A DNA stretch of 64,000 nucleotides from Sisyra terminalis (taxonomy: Eukaryota > Arthropoda > Insecta > Neuroptera > Sisyridae): contig OY292279.1 of the NCBI GenBank assembly GCA_958496175.1, positions 2,046,001 through 2,110,000 of the forward strand, in the 5' to 3' direction. The notes under the pieces are model-generated. The model made no database searches and was not told the DNA's origin. It saw nothing but the letters and a program-made list of their open reading frames with translations. The first letter of the stretch is position 1. Each line of letters begins with the position of its first letter. The translations under genes were made by a program, and so were the position numbers. Below, piece after piece: positions 1-15,000 of the stretch.

Positions 1-3000
1 CACGTACAGATGGACTTATACTTTCGATTGGCACCCTTAAACAATTTTTTTTTTTATTTGACGATTTTCGAGAAAATCAACGATGGTTAACCCATGGTTT
101 TTTTTGACGAAAAAACTTTTTGTTTCGAAATCGAAAAATATTATTATATCATCGTTCTAGACATTGTTGCGAACCCGAAACTGCCTTTGGTTCGAAAATC
201 ATCCCTTATATAACGAAGGTACATGCAATTGTTGAAGAAGCCACATTCGTCTCTCCCTCTTAGTGGGAAGTGTTCATCCCTTAAACTGCCTGTTCATCCC
301 TAAAACGAGGTTTGTTTGGGGAAAAATTTGCACAGCACGTACAGATGGACTTATACTTTCGATTGGCACCCTTAAACAATTTTTTTTTTTATTTGACGAT
401 TTTCGAGAAAATCAACGATGGTTAACCCATGGTTTTTTTTGACGAAAAAACTTTTTGTTTCGAAATCGAAAAATATTATTATATCATCGTTCTAGACATT
501 GTTGCGAACCCGAAACTGCCTTTGGTTCGAAAATCATCCCTTATATAACGAAGGTACATGCAATTGTTGAAGAAGCCACATTCGTCTCTCCCTCTTAGTG
601 GGAAGTGTTCATCCCTTAAACTGCCTGTTCATCCCTAAAACGAGGTTTGTTTGGGGAAAAATTTGCACAGCACGTACAGATGGACTTATACTTTCGATTG
701 GCACCCTTAAACAATTTTTTTTTTTATTTGACGATTTTCGAGAAAATCAACGATGGTTAACCCATGGTTTTTTTTGACGAAAAAACTTTTTGTTTCGAAA
801 TCGAAAAATATTATTATATCATCGTTCTAGACATTGTTGCGAACCCGAAACTGCCTTTGGTTCGAAAATCATCCCTTATATAACGAAGGTACATGCAATT
901 GTTGAAGAAGCCACATTCGTCTCTCCCTCTTAGTGGGAAGTGTTCATCCCTTAAACTGCCTGTTCATCCCTAAAACGAGGTTTGTTTGGGGAAAAATTTG
1001 CACAGCACGTACAGATGGACTTATACTTTCGATTGGCACCCTTAAACAATTTTTTTTTTTTATTTGACGATTTTCGAGAAAATCAACGATGGTTAACTCA
1101 TGGTTTTTTTTGACGAAAAAACTTTTTGTTTCGAAATCGAAAAATATTATTATATCATCGTTCTAGACATTGTTGCGAACCCGAAACTGCCTTTGGTTCG
1201 AAAATCATCCCTTATATAACGAAGGTACATGCAATTGTTGAAGAAGCCACATTCGTCTCTCCCTCTTAGTGGGAAGTGTTCATCCCTTAAACTGCCTGTT
1301 CATCCCTAAAACGAGGTTTGTTTGGGGAAAAATTTGCACAGCACGTACAGATGGACTTATACTTTCGATTGGCACCCTTAAACAATTTTTTTTTTTATTT
1401 GACGATTTTCGAGAAAATCAACGATGGTTAACCCATGGTTTTTTTTGACGAAAAAACTTTTTGTTTCGAAATCGAAAAATATTATTATATCATCGTTCTA
1501 GACATTGTTGCGAACCCGAAACTGCCTTTGGTTCGAAAATCATCCCTTATATAACGAAGGTACATGCAATTGTTGAAGAAGCCACATTCGTCTCTCCCTC
1601 TTAGTGGGAAGTGTTCATCCCTTAAACTGCCTGTTCATCCCTAAAACGAGGTTTGTTTGGGGAAAAATTTGCACAGCACGTACAGATGGACTTATACTTT
1701 CGATTGGCACCCTTAAACAATTTTTTTTTTTATTTGACGATTTTCGAGAAAATCAACGATGGTTAACCCATGGTTTTTTTTGACGAAAAAACTTTTTGTT
1801 TCGAAATCGAAAAATATTATTATATCATCGTTCTAGACATTGTTGCGAACCCGAAACTGCCTTTGGTTCGAAAATCATCCCTTATATAACGAAGGTACAT
1901 GCAATTGTTGAAGAAGCCACATTCGTCTCTCCCTCTTAGTGGGAAGTGTTCATCCCTTAAACTGCCTGTTCATCCCTAAAACGAGGTTTGTTTGGGGAAA
2001 AATTTGCACAGCACGTACAGATGGACTTATACTTTCGATTGGCACCCTTAAACAATTTTTTTTTTTATTTGACGATTTTCGAGAAAATCAACGATGGTTA
2101 ACCCATGGTTTTTTTTGACGAAAAAACTTTTTGTTTCGAAATCGAAAAATATTATTATATCATCGTTCTAGACATTGTTGCGAACCCGAAACTGCCTTTG
2201 GTTCGAAAATCATCCCTTATATAACGAAGGTACATGCAATTGTTGAAGAAGCCACATTCGTCTCTCCCTCTTAGTGGGAAGTGTTCATCCCTTAAACTGC
2301 CTGTTCATCCCTAAAACGAGGTTTGTTTGGGGAAAAATTTGCACAGCACGTACAGATGGACTTATACTTTCGATTGGCACCCTTAAACAATTTTTTTTTT
2401 TATTTGACGATTTTCGAGAAAATCAACGATGGTTAACCCATGGTTTTTTTTGACGAAAAAACTTTTTGTTTCGAAATCGAAAAATATTATTATATCATCG
2501 TTCTAGACATTGTTGCGAACCCGAAACTGCCTTTGGTTCGAAAATCATCCCTTATATAACGAAGGTACATGCAATTGTTGAAGAAGCCACATTCGTCTCT
2601 CCCTCTTAGTGGGAAGTGTTCATCCCTTAAACTGCCTGTTCATCCCTAAAACGAGGTTTGTTTGGGGAAAAATTTGCACAGCACGTACAGATGGACTTAT
2701 ACTTTCGATTGGCACCCTTAAACAATTTTTTTTTTTATTTGACGATTTTCGAGAAAATCAACGATGGTTAACCCATGGTTTTTTTTGACGAAAAAACTTT
2801 TTGTTTCGAAATCGAAAAATATTATTATATCATCGTTCTAGACATTGTTGCGAACCCGAAACTGCCTTTGGTTCGAAAATCATCCCTTATATAACGAAGG
2901 TACATGCAATTGTTGAAGAAGCCACATTCGTCTCTCCCTCTTAGTGGGAAGTGTTCATCCCTTAAACTGCCTGTTCATCCCTAAAACGAGGTTTGTTTGG

Positions 3001-6000
3001 GGAAAAATTTGCACAGCACGTACAGATGGACTTATACTTTCGATTGGCACCCTTAAACAATTTTTTTTTTTATTTGACGATTTTCGAGAAAATCAACGAT
3101 GGTTAACCCATGGTTTTTTTTGACGAAAAAACTTTTTGTTTCGAAATCGAAAAATATTATTATATCATCGTTCTAGACATTGTTGCGAACCCGAAACTGC
3201 CTTTGGTTCGAAAATCATCCCTTATATAACGAAGGTACATGCAATTGTTGAAGAAGCCACATTCGTCTCTCCCTCTTAGTGGGAAGTGTTCATCCCTTAA
3301 ACTGCCTGTTCATCCCTAAAACGAGGTTTGTTTGGGGAAAAATTTGCACAGCACGTACAGATGGACTTATACTTTCGATTGGCACCCTTAAACAATTTTT
3401 TTTTTTATTTGACGATTTTCGAGAAAATCAACGATGGTTAACCCATGGTTTTTTTTGACGAAAAAACTTTTTGTTTCGAAATCGAAAAATATTATTATAT
3501 CATCGTTCTAGACATTGTTGCGAACCCGAAACTGCCTTTGGTTCGAAAATCATCCCTTATATAACGAAGGTACATGCAATTGTTGAAGAAGCCACATTCG
3601 TCTCTCCCTCTTAGTGGGAAGTGTTCATCCCTTAAACTGCCTGTTCATCCCTAAAACGAGGTTTGTTTGGGGAAAAATTTGCACAGCACGTACAGATGGA
3701 CTTATACTTTCGATTGGCACCCTTAAACAATTTTTTTTTTTATTTGACGATTTTCGAGAAAATCAACGATGGTTAACCCATGGTTTTTTTTGACGAAAAA
3801 ACTTTTTGTTTCGAAATCGAAAAATATTATTATATCATCGTTCTAGACATTGTTGCGAACCCGAAACTGCCTTTGGTTCGAAAATCATCCCTTATATAAC
3901 GAAGGTACATGCAATTGTTGAAGAAGCCACATTCGTCTCTCCCTCTTAGTGGGAAGTGTTCATCCCTTAAACTGCCTGTTCATCCCTAAAACGAGGTTTG
4001 TTTGGGGAAAAATTTGCACAGCACGTACAGATGGACTTATACTTTCGATTGGCACCCTTAAAAATTTTTTTTTTTTATTTGACGATTTTCGAGAAAATCA
4101 ACGATGGTTAACCCATGGTTTTTTTTGACGAAAAAACTTTTTGTTTCGAAATCGAAAAATATTATTATATCATCGTTCTAGACATTGTTGCGAACCCGAA
4201 ACTGCCTTTGGTTCGAAAATCATCCCTTATATAACGAAGGTACATGCAATTGTTGAAGAAGCCACATTCGTCTCTCCCTCTTAGTGGGAAGTGTTCATCC
4301 CTTAAACTGCCTGTTCATCCCTAAAACGAGGTTTGTTTGGGGAAAAATTTGCACAGCACGTACAGATGGACTTATACTTTCGATTGGCACCCTTAAACAA
4401 TTTTTTTTTTTATTTGACGATTTTCGAGAAAATCAACGATGGTTAACCCATGGTTTTTTTTGACGAAAAAACTTTTTGTTTCGAAATCGAAAAATATTAT
4501 TATATCATCGTTCTAGACATTGTTGCGAACCCGAAACTGCCTTTGGTTCGAAAATCATCCCTTATATAACGAAGGTACATGCAATTGTTGAAGAAGCCAC
4601 ATTCGTCTCTCCCTCTTAGTGGGAAGTGTTCATCCCTTAAACTGCCTGTTCATCCCTAAAACGAGGTTTGTTTGGGGAAAAATTTGCACAGCACGTACAG
4701 ATGGACTTATACTTTCGATTGGCACCCTTAAAAATTTTTTTTTTTTATTTGACGATTTTCGAGAAAATCAACGATGGTTAACCCATGGTTTTTTTTGACG
4801 AAAAAACTTTTTGTTTCGAAATCGAAAAATATTATTATATCATCGTTCTAGACATTGTTGCGAACCCGAAACTGCCTTTGGTTCGAAAATCATCCCTTAT
4901 ATAACGAAGGTACATGCAATTGTTGAAGAAGCCACATTCGTCTCTCCCTCTTAGTGGGAAGTGTTCATCCCTTAAACTGCCTGTTCATCCCTAAAACGAG
5001 GTTTGTTTGGGGAAAAATTTGCACAGCACGTACAGATGGACTTATACTTTCGATTGGCACCCTTAAACAATTTTTTTTTTTATTTGACGATTTTCGAGAA
5101 AATCAACGATGGTTAACCCATGGTTTTTTTTGACGAAAAAACTTTTTGTTTCGAAATCGAAAAATATTATTATATCATCGTTCTAGACATTGTTGCGAAC
5201 CCGAAACTGCCTTTGGTTCGAAAATCATCCCTTATATAACGAAGGTACATGCAATTGTTGAAGAAGCCACATTCGTCTCTCCCTCTTAGTGGGAAGTGTT
5301 CATCCCTTAAACTGCCTGTTCATCCCTAAAACGAGGTTTGTTTGGGGAAAAATTTGCACAGCACGTACAGATGGACTTATACTTTCGATTGGCACCCTTA
5401 AACAATTTTTTTTTTTATTTGACGATTTTCGAGAAAATCAACGATGGTTAACCCATGGTTTTTTTTGACGAAAAAACTTTTTGTTTCGAAATCGAAAAAT
5501 ATTATTATATCATCGTTCTAGACATTGTTGCGAACCCGAAACTGCCTTTGGTTCGAAAATCATCCCTTATATAACGAAGGTACATGCAATTGTTGAAGAA
5601 GCCACATTCGTCTCTCCCTCTTAGTGGGAAGTGTTCATCCCTTAAACTGCCTGTTCATCCCTAAAACGAGGTTTGTTTCGGGAAAAATTTGCACAGCACG
5701 TACAGATGGACTTATACTTTCGATTGGCACCCTTAAACAATTTTTTTTTTTATTTGACGATTTTCGAGAAAATCAACGATGGTTAACCCATGGTTTTTTT
5801 TGACGAAAAAACTTTTTGTTTCGAAATCGAAAAATATTATTATATCATCGTTCTAGACATTGTTGCGAACCCGAAACTGCCTTTGGTTCGAAAATCATCC
5901 CTTATATAACGAAGGTACATGCAATTGTTGAAGAAGCCACATTCGTCTCTCCCTCTTAGTGGGAAGTGTTCATCCCTTAAACTGCCTGTTCATCCCTAAA

Positions 6001-9000
6001 ACGAGGTTTGTTTGGGGAAAAATTTGCACAGCACGTACAGATGGACTTATACTTTCGATTGGCACCCTTAAAAATTTTTTTTTTTTATTTGACGATTTTC
6101 GAGAAAATCAACGATGGTTAACCCATGGTTTTTTTTGACGAAAAAACTTTTTGTTTCGAAATCGAAAAATATTATTATATCATCGTTCTAGACATTGTTG
6201 CGAACCCGAAACTGCCTTTGGTTCGAAAATCATCCCTTATATAACGAAGGTACATGCAATTGTTGAAGAAGCCACATTCGTCTCTCCCTCTTAGTGGGAA
6301 GTGTTCATCCCTTAAACTGCCTGTTCATCCCTAAAACGAGGTTTGTTTGGGGAAAAATTTGCACAGCACGTACAGATGGACTTATACTTTCGATTGGCAC
6401 CCTTAAACAATTTTTTTTTTTATTTGACGATTTTCGAGAAAATCAACGATGGTTAACCCATGGTTTTTTTTGACGAAAAAACTTTTTGTTTCGAAATCGA
6501 AAAATATTATTATATCATCGTTCTAGACATTGTTGCGAACCCGAAACTGCCTTTGGTTCGAAAATCATCCCTTATATAACGAAGGTACATGCAATTGTTG
6601 AAGAAGCCACATTCGTCTCTCCCTCTTAGTGGGAAGTGTTCATCCCTTAAACTGCCTGTTCATCCCTAAAACGAGGTTTGTTTGGGGAAAAATTTGCACA
6701 GCACGTACAGATGGACTTATACTTTCGATTGGCACCCTTAAAAATTTTTTTTTTTTATTTGACGATTTTCGAGAAAATCAACGATGGTTAACCCATGGTT
6801 TTTTTTGACGAAAAAACTTTTTGTTTCGAAATCGAAAAATATTATTATATCATCGTTCTAGACATTGTTGCGAACCCGAAACTGCCTTTGGTTCGAAAAT
6901 CATCCCTTATATAACGAAGGTACATGCAATTGTTGAAGAAGCCACATTCGTCTCTCCCTCTTAGTGGGAAGTGTTCATCCCTTAAACTGCCTGTTCATCC
7001 CTAAAACGAGGTTTGTTTGGGGAAAAATTTGCACAGCACGTACAGATGGACTTATACTTTCGATTGGCACCCTTAAACAATTTTTTTTTTTATTTGACGA
7101 TTTTCGAGAAAATCAACGATGGTTAACCCATGGTTTTTTTTGACGAAAAAACTTTTTGTTTCGAAATCGAAAAATATTATTATATCATCGTTCTAGACAT
7201 TGTTGCGAACCCGAAACTGCCTTTGGTTCGAAAATCATCCCTTATATAACGAAGGTACATGCAATTGTTGAAGAAGCCACATTCGTCTCTCCCTCTTAGT
7301 GGGAAGTGTTCATCCCTTAAACTGCCTGTTCATCCCTAAAACGAGGTTTGTTTGGGGAAAAATTTGCACAGCACGTACAGATGGACTTATACTTTCGATT
7401 GGCACCCTTAAACAATTTTTTTTTTTATTTGACGATTTTCGAGAAAATCAACGATGGTTAACCCATGGTTTTTTTTGACGAAAAAACTTTTTGTTTCGAA
7501 ATCGAAAAATATTATTATATCATCGTTCTAGACATTGTTGCGAACCCGAAACTGCCTTTGGTTCGAAAATCATCCCTTATATAACGAAGGTACATGCAAT
7601 TGTTGAAGAAGCCACATTCGTCTCTCCCTCTTAGTGGGAAGTGTTCATCCCTTAAACTGCCTGTTCATCCCTAAAACGAGGTTTGTTTCGGGAAAAATTT
7701 GCACAGCACGTACAGATGGACTTATACTTTCGATTGGCACCCTTAAACAATTTTTTTTTTTATTTGACGATTTTCGAGAAAATCAACGATGGTTAACCCA
7801 TGGTTTTTTTTGACGAAAAAACTTTTTGTTTCGAAATCGAAAAATATTATTATATCATCGTTCTAGACATTGTTGCGAACCCGAAACTGCCTTTGGTTCG
7901 AAAATCATCCCTTATATAACGAAGGTACATGCAATTGTTGAAGAAGCCACATTCGTCTCTCCCTCTTAGTGGGAAGTGTTCATCCCTTAAACTGCCTGTT
8001 CATCCCTAAAACGAGGTTTGTTTGGGGAAAAATTTGCACAGCACGTACAGATGGACTTATACTTTCGATTGGCACCCTTAAAAATTTTTTTTTTTTATTT
8101 GACGATTTTCGAGAAAATCAACGATGGTTAACCCATGGTTTTTTTTGACGAAAAAACTTTTTGTTTCGAAATCGAAAAATATTATTATATCATCGTTCTA
8201 GACATTGTTGCGAACCCGAAACTGCCTTTGGTTCGAAAATCATCCCTTATATAACGAAGGTACATGCAATTGTTGAAGAAGCCACATTCGTCTCTCCCTC
8301 TTAGTGGGAAGTGTTCATCCCTTAAACTGCCTGTTCATCCCTAAAACGAGGTTTGTTTGGGGAAAAATTTGCACAGCACGTACAGATGGACTTATACTTT
8401 CGATTGGCACCCTTAAAAATTTTTTTTTTTTATTTGACGATTTTCGAGAAAATCAACGATGGTTAACCCATGGTTTTTTTTGACGAAAAAACTTTTTGTT
8501 TCGAAATCGAAAAATATTATTATATCATCGTTCTAGACATTGTTGCGAACCCGAAACTGCCTTTGGTTCGAAAATCATCCCTTATATAACGAAGGTACAT
8601 GCAATTGTTGAAGAAGCCACATTCGTCTCTCCCTCTTAGTGGGAAGTGTTCATCCCTTAAACTGCCTGTTCATCCCTAAAACGAGGTTTGTTTCGGGAAA
8701 AATTTGCACAGCACGTACAGATGGACTTATACTTTCGATTGGCACCCTTAAACAATTTTTTTTTTTATTTGACGATTTTCGAGAAAATCAACGATGGTTA
8801 ACCCATGGTTTTTTTTGACGAAAAAACTTTTTGTTTCGAAATCGAAAAATATTATTATATCATCGTTCTAGACATTGTTGCGAACCCGAAACTGCCTTTG
8901 GTTCGAAAATCATCCCTTATATAACGAAGGTACATGCAATTGTTGAAGAAGCCACATTCGTCTCTCCCTCTTAGTGGGAAGTGTTCATCCCTTAAACTGC

Positions 9001-12000
9001 CTGTTCATCCCTAAAACGAGGTTTGTTTGGGGAAAAATTTGCACAGCACGTACAGATGGACTTATACTTTCGATTGGCACCCTTAAAAATTTTTTTTTTT
9101 TATTTGACGATTTTCGAGAAAATCAACGATGGTTAACCCATGGTTTTTTTTGACGAAAAAACTTTTTGTTTCGAAATCGAAAAATATTATTATATCATCG
9201 TTCTAGACATTGTTGCGAACCCGAAACTGCCTTTGGTTCGAAAATCATCCCTTATATAACGAAGGTACATGCAATTGTTGAAGAAGCCACATTCGTCTCT
9301 CCCTCTTAGTGGGAAGTGTTCATCCCTTAAACTGCCTGTTCATCCCTAAAACGAGGTTTGTTTCGGGAAAAATTTGCACAGCACGTACAGATGGACTTAT
9401 ACTTTCGATTGGCACCCTTAAACAATTTTTTTTTTTATTTGACGATTTTCGAGAAAATCAACGATGGTTAACCCATGGTTTTTTTTGACGAAAAAACTTT
9501 TTGTTTCGAAATCGAAAAATATTATTATATCATCGTTCTAGACATTGTTGCGAACCCGAAACTGCCTTTGGTTCGAAAATCATCCCTTATATAACGAAGG
9601 TACATGCAATTGTTGAAGAAGCCACATTCGTCTCTCCCTCTTAGTGGGAAGTGTTCATCCCTTAAACTGCCTGTTCATCCCTAAAACGAGGTTTGTTTGG
9701 GGAAAAATTTGCACAGCACGTACAGATGGACTTATACTTTCGATTGGCACCCTTAAAAATTTTTTTTTTTTATTTGACGATTTTCGAGAAAATCAACGAT
9801 GGTTAACCCATGGTTTTTTTTGACGAAAAAACTTTTTGTTTCGAAATCGAAAAATATTATTATATCATCGTTCTAGACATTGTTGCGAACCCGAAACTGC
9901 CTTTGGTTCGAAAATCATCCCTTATATAACGAAGGTACATGCAATTGTTGAAGAAGCCACATTCGTCTCTCCCTCTTAGTGGGAAGTGTTCATCCCTTAA
10001 ACTGCCTGTTCATCCCTAAAACGAGGTTTGTTTCGGGAAAAATTTGCACAGCACGTACAGATGGACTTATACTTTCGATTGGCACCCTTAAACAATTTTT
10101 TTTTTTATTTGACGATTTTCGAGAAAATCAACGATGGTTAACCCATGGTTTTTTTTGACGAAAAAACTTTTTGTTTCGAAATCGAAAAATATTATTATAT
10201 CATCGTTCTAGACATTGTTGCGAACCCGAAACTGCCTTTGGTTCGAAAATCATCCCTTATATAACGAAGGTACATGCAATTGTTGAAGAAGCCACATTCG
10301 TCTCTCCCTCTTAGTGGGAAGTGTTCATCCCTTAAACTGCCTGTTCATCCCTAAAACGAGGTTTGTTTGGGGAAAAATTTGCACAGCACGTACAGATGGA
10401 CTTATACTTTCGATTGGCACCCTTAAACAATTTTTTTTTTTATTTGACGATTTTCGAGAAAATCAACGATGGTTAACCCATGGTTTTTTTTGACGAAAAA
10501 ACTTTTTGTTTCGAAATCGAAAAATATTATTATATCATCGTTCTAGACATTGTTGCGAACCCGAAACTGCCTTTGGTTCGAAAATCATCCCTTATATAAC
10601 GAAGGTACATGCAATTGTTGAAGAAGCCACATTCGTCTCTCCCTCTTAGTGGGAAGTGTTCATCCCTTAAACTGCCTGTTCATCCCTGAAACGAGGTTTG
10701 TTTGGGGAAAAATTTGCACAGCACGTACAGATGGACTTATACTTTCGATTGGCACCCTTAAAAATTTTTTTTTTTTATTTGACGATTTTCGAGAAAATCA
10801 ACGATGGTTAACCCATGGTTTTTTTTGACGAAAAAACTTTTTGTTTCGAAATCGAAAAATATTATTATATCATCGTTCTAGACATTGTTGCGAACCCGAA
10901 ACTGCCTTTGGTTCGAAAATCATCCCTTATATAACGAAGGTACATGCAATTGTTGAAGAAGCCACATTCGTCTCTCCCTCTTAGTGGGAAGTGTTCATCC
11001 CTTAAACTGCCTGTTCATCCCTAAAACGAGGTTTGTTTGGGGAAAAATTTGCACAACACGTACAGATGGACTTATACTTTCGATTGGCACCCTTAAAAAT
11101 TTTTTTTTTTTATTTGACGATTTTCGAGAAAATCAACGATGGTTAACCCATGGTTTTTTTTGACGAAAAAACTTTTTGTTTCGAAATCGAAAAATATTAT
11201 TATATCATCGTTCTAGACATTGTTGCGAACCCGAAACTGCCTTTGGTTCGAAAATCATCCCTTATATAACGAAGGTACATGCAATTGTTGAAGAAGCCAC
11301 ATTCGTCTCTCCCTCTTAGTGGGAAGTGTTCATCCCTTAAACTGCCTGTTCATCCCTGAAACGAGGTTTGTTTGGGGAAAAATTTGCACAGCACGTACAG
11401 ATGGACTTATACTTTCGATTGGCACCCTTAAAAATTTTTTTTTTTTATTTGACGATTTTCGAGAAAATCAACGATGGTTAACCCATGGTTTTTTTTGACG
11501 AAAAAACTTTTTGTTTCGAAATCGAAAAATATTATTATATCATCGTTCTAGACATTGTTGCGAACCCGAAACTGCCTTTGGTTCGAAAATCATCCCTTAT
11601 ATAACGAAGGTACATGCAATTGTTGAAGAAGCCACATTCGTCTCTCCCTCTTAGTGGGAAGTGTTCATCCCTTAAACTGCCTGTTCATCCCTAAAACGAG
11701 GTTTGTTTGGGGAAAAATTTGCACAGCACGTACAGATGGACTTATACTTTCGATTCGCACCCTTAAAAATTTTTTTTTTTTATTTGACGATTTTCGAGAA
11801 AATCAACGATGGTTAACCCATGGTTTTTTTTGACGAAAAAACTTTTTGTTTCGAAATCGAAAAATATTATTATATCATCGTTCTAGACATTGTTGCGAAC
11901 CCGAAACTGCCTTTGGTTCGAAAATCATCCCTTATATAACGAAGGTACATGCAATTGTTGAAGAAGCCACATTCGTCTCTCCCTCTTAGTGGGAAGTGTT

Positions 12001-15000
12001 CATCCCTTAAACTGCCTGTTCATCCCTGAAACGAGGTTTGTTTGGGGAAAAATTTGCACAACACGTACAGATGGACTTATACTTTCGATTGGCACCCTTA
12101 AAAATTTTTTTTTTTTATTTGACGATTTTCGAGAAAATCAACGATGGTTAACCCATGGTTTTTTTTGACGAAAAAACTTTTTGTTTCGAAATCGAAAAAT
12201 ATTATTATATCATCGTTCTAGACATTGTTGCGAACCCGAAACTGCCTTTGGTTCGAAAATCATCCCTTATATAACGAAGGTACATGCAATTGTTGAAGAA
12301 GCCACATTCGTCTCTCCCTCTTAGTGGGAAGTGTTCATCCCTTAAACTGCCTGTTCATCCCTGAAACGAGGTTTGTTTGGGGAAAAATTTGCACAGCACG
12401 TACAGATGGACTTATACTTTCGATTGGCACCCTTAAAAATTTTTTTTTTTTATTTGACGATTTTCGAGAAAATCAACGATGGTTAACCCATGGTTTTTTT
12501 TGACGAAAAAACTTTTTGTTTCGAAATCGAAAAATATTATTATATCATCGTTCTAGACATTGTTGCGAACCCGAAACTGCCTTTGGTTCGAAAATCATCC
12601 CTTATATAACGAAGGTACATGCAATTGTTGAAGAAGCCACATTCGTCTCTCCCTCTTAGTGGGAAGTGTTCATCCCTTAAACTGCCTGTTCATCCCTGAA
12701 ACGAGGTTTGTTTGGGGAAAAATTTGCACAGCACGTACAGATGGACTTATACTTTCGATTGGCACCCTTAAAAATTTTTTTTTTTTATTTGACGATTTTC
12801 GAGAAAATCAACGATGGTTAACCCATGGTTTTTTTTGACGAAAAAACTTTTTGTTTCGAAATCGAAAAATATTATTATATCATCGTTCTAGACATTGTTG
12901 CGAACCCGAAACTGCCTTTGGTTCGAAAATCATCCCTTATATAACGAAGGTACATGCAATTGTTGAAGAAGCCACATTCGTCTCTCCCTCTTAGTGGGAA
13001 GTGTTCATCCCTTAAACTGCCTGTTCATCCCTAAAACGAGGTTTGTTTGGGGAAAAATTTGCACAGCACGTACAGATGGACTTATACTTTCGATTCGCAC
13101 CCTTAAAAATTTTTTTTTTTTATTTGACGATTTTCGAGAAAATCAACGATGGTTAACCCATGGTTTTTTTTGACGAAAAAACTTTTTGTTTCGAAATCGA
13201 AAAATATTATTATATCATCGTTCTAGACATTGTTGCGAACCCGAAACTGCCTTTGGTTCGAAAATCATCCCTTATATAACGAAGGTACATGCAATTGTTG
13301 AAGAAGCCACATTCGTCTCTCCCTCTTAGTGGGAAGTGTTCATCCCTTAAACTGCCTGTTCATCCCTAAAACGAGGTTTGTTTGGGGAAAAATTTGCACA
13401 GCACGTACAGATGGACTTATACTTTCGATTGGCACCCTTAAAAATTTTTTTTTTTTATTTGACGATTTTCGAGAAAATCAACGATGGTTAACCCATGGTT
13501 TTTTTTGACGAAAAAACTTTTTGTTTCGAAATCGAAAAATATTATTATATCATCGTTCTAGACATTGTTGCGAACCCGAAACTGCCTTTGGTTCGAAAAT
13601 CATCCCTTATATAACGAAGGTACATGCAATTGTTGAAGAAGCCACATTCGTCTCTCCCTCTTAGTGGGAAGTGTTCATCCCTTAAACTGCCTGTTCATCC
13701 CTAAAACGAGGTTTGTTTGGGGAAAAATTTGCACAGCACGTACAGATGGACTTATACTTTCGATTGGCACCCTTAAACAATTTTTTTTTTTATTTGACGA
13801 TTTTCGAGAAAATCAACGATGGTTAACCCATGGTTTTTTTTGACGAAAAAACTTTTTGTTTCGAAATCGAAAAATATTATTATATCATCGTTCTAGACAT
13901 TGTTGCGAACCCGAAACTGCCTTTGGTTCGAAAATCATCCCTTATATAACGAAGGTACATGCAATTGTTGAAGAAGCCACATTCGTCTCTCCCTCTTAGT
14001 GGGAAGTGTTCATCCCTTAAACTGCCTGTTCATCCCTAAAACGAGGTTTGTTTGGGGAAAAATTTGCACAGCACGTACAGATGGACTTATACTTTCGATT
14101 GGCACCCTTAAAAATTTTTTTTTTTTATTTGACGATTTTCGAGAAAATCAACGATGGTTAACCCATGGTTTTTTTTGACGAAAAAACTTTTTGTTTCGAA
14201 ATCGAAAAATATTATTATATCATCGTTCTAGACATTGTTGCGAACCCGAAACTGCCTTTGGTTCGAAAATCATCCCTTATATAACGAAGGTACATGCAAT
14301 TGTTGAAGAAGCCACATTCGTCTCTCCCTCTTAGTGGGAAGTGTTCATCCCTTAAACTGCCTGTTCATCCCTAAAACGAGGTTTGTTTGGGGAAAAATTT
14401 GCACAGCACGTACAGATGGACTTATACTTTCGATTGGCACCCTTAAACAATTTTTTTTTTTATTTGACGATTTTCGAGAAAATCAACGATGGTTAACCCA
14501 TGGTTTTTTTTGACGAAAAAACTTTTTGTTTCGAAATCGAAAAATATTATTATATCATCGTTCTAGACATTGTTGCGAACCCGAAACTGCCTTTGGTTCG
14601 AAAATCATCCCTTATATAACGAAGGTACATGCAATTGTTGAAGAAGCCACATTCGTCTCTCCCTCTTAGTGGGAAGTGTTCATCCCTTAAACTGCCTGTT
14701 CATCCCTAAAACGAGGTTTGTTTGGGGAAAAATTTGCACAGCACGTACAGATGGACTTATACTTTCGATTCGCACCCTTAAAAATTTTTTTTTTTTATTT
14801 GACGATTTTCGAGAAAATCAACGATGGTTAACCCATGGTTTTTTTTGACGAAAAAACTTTTTGTTTCGAAATCGAAAAATATTATTATATCATCGTTCTA
14901 GACATTGTTGCGAACCCGAAACTGCCTTTGGTTCGAAAATCATCCCTTATATAACGAAGGTACATGCAATTGTTGAAGAAGCCACATTCGTCTCTCCCTC

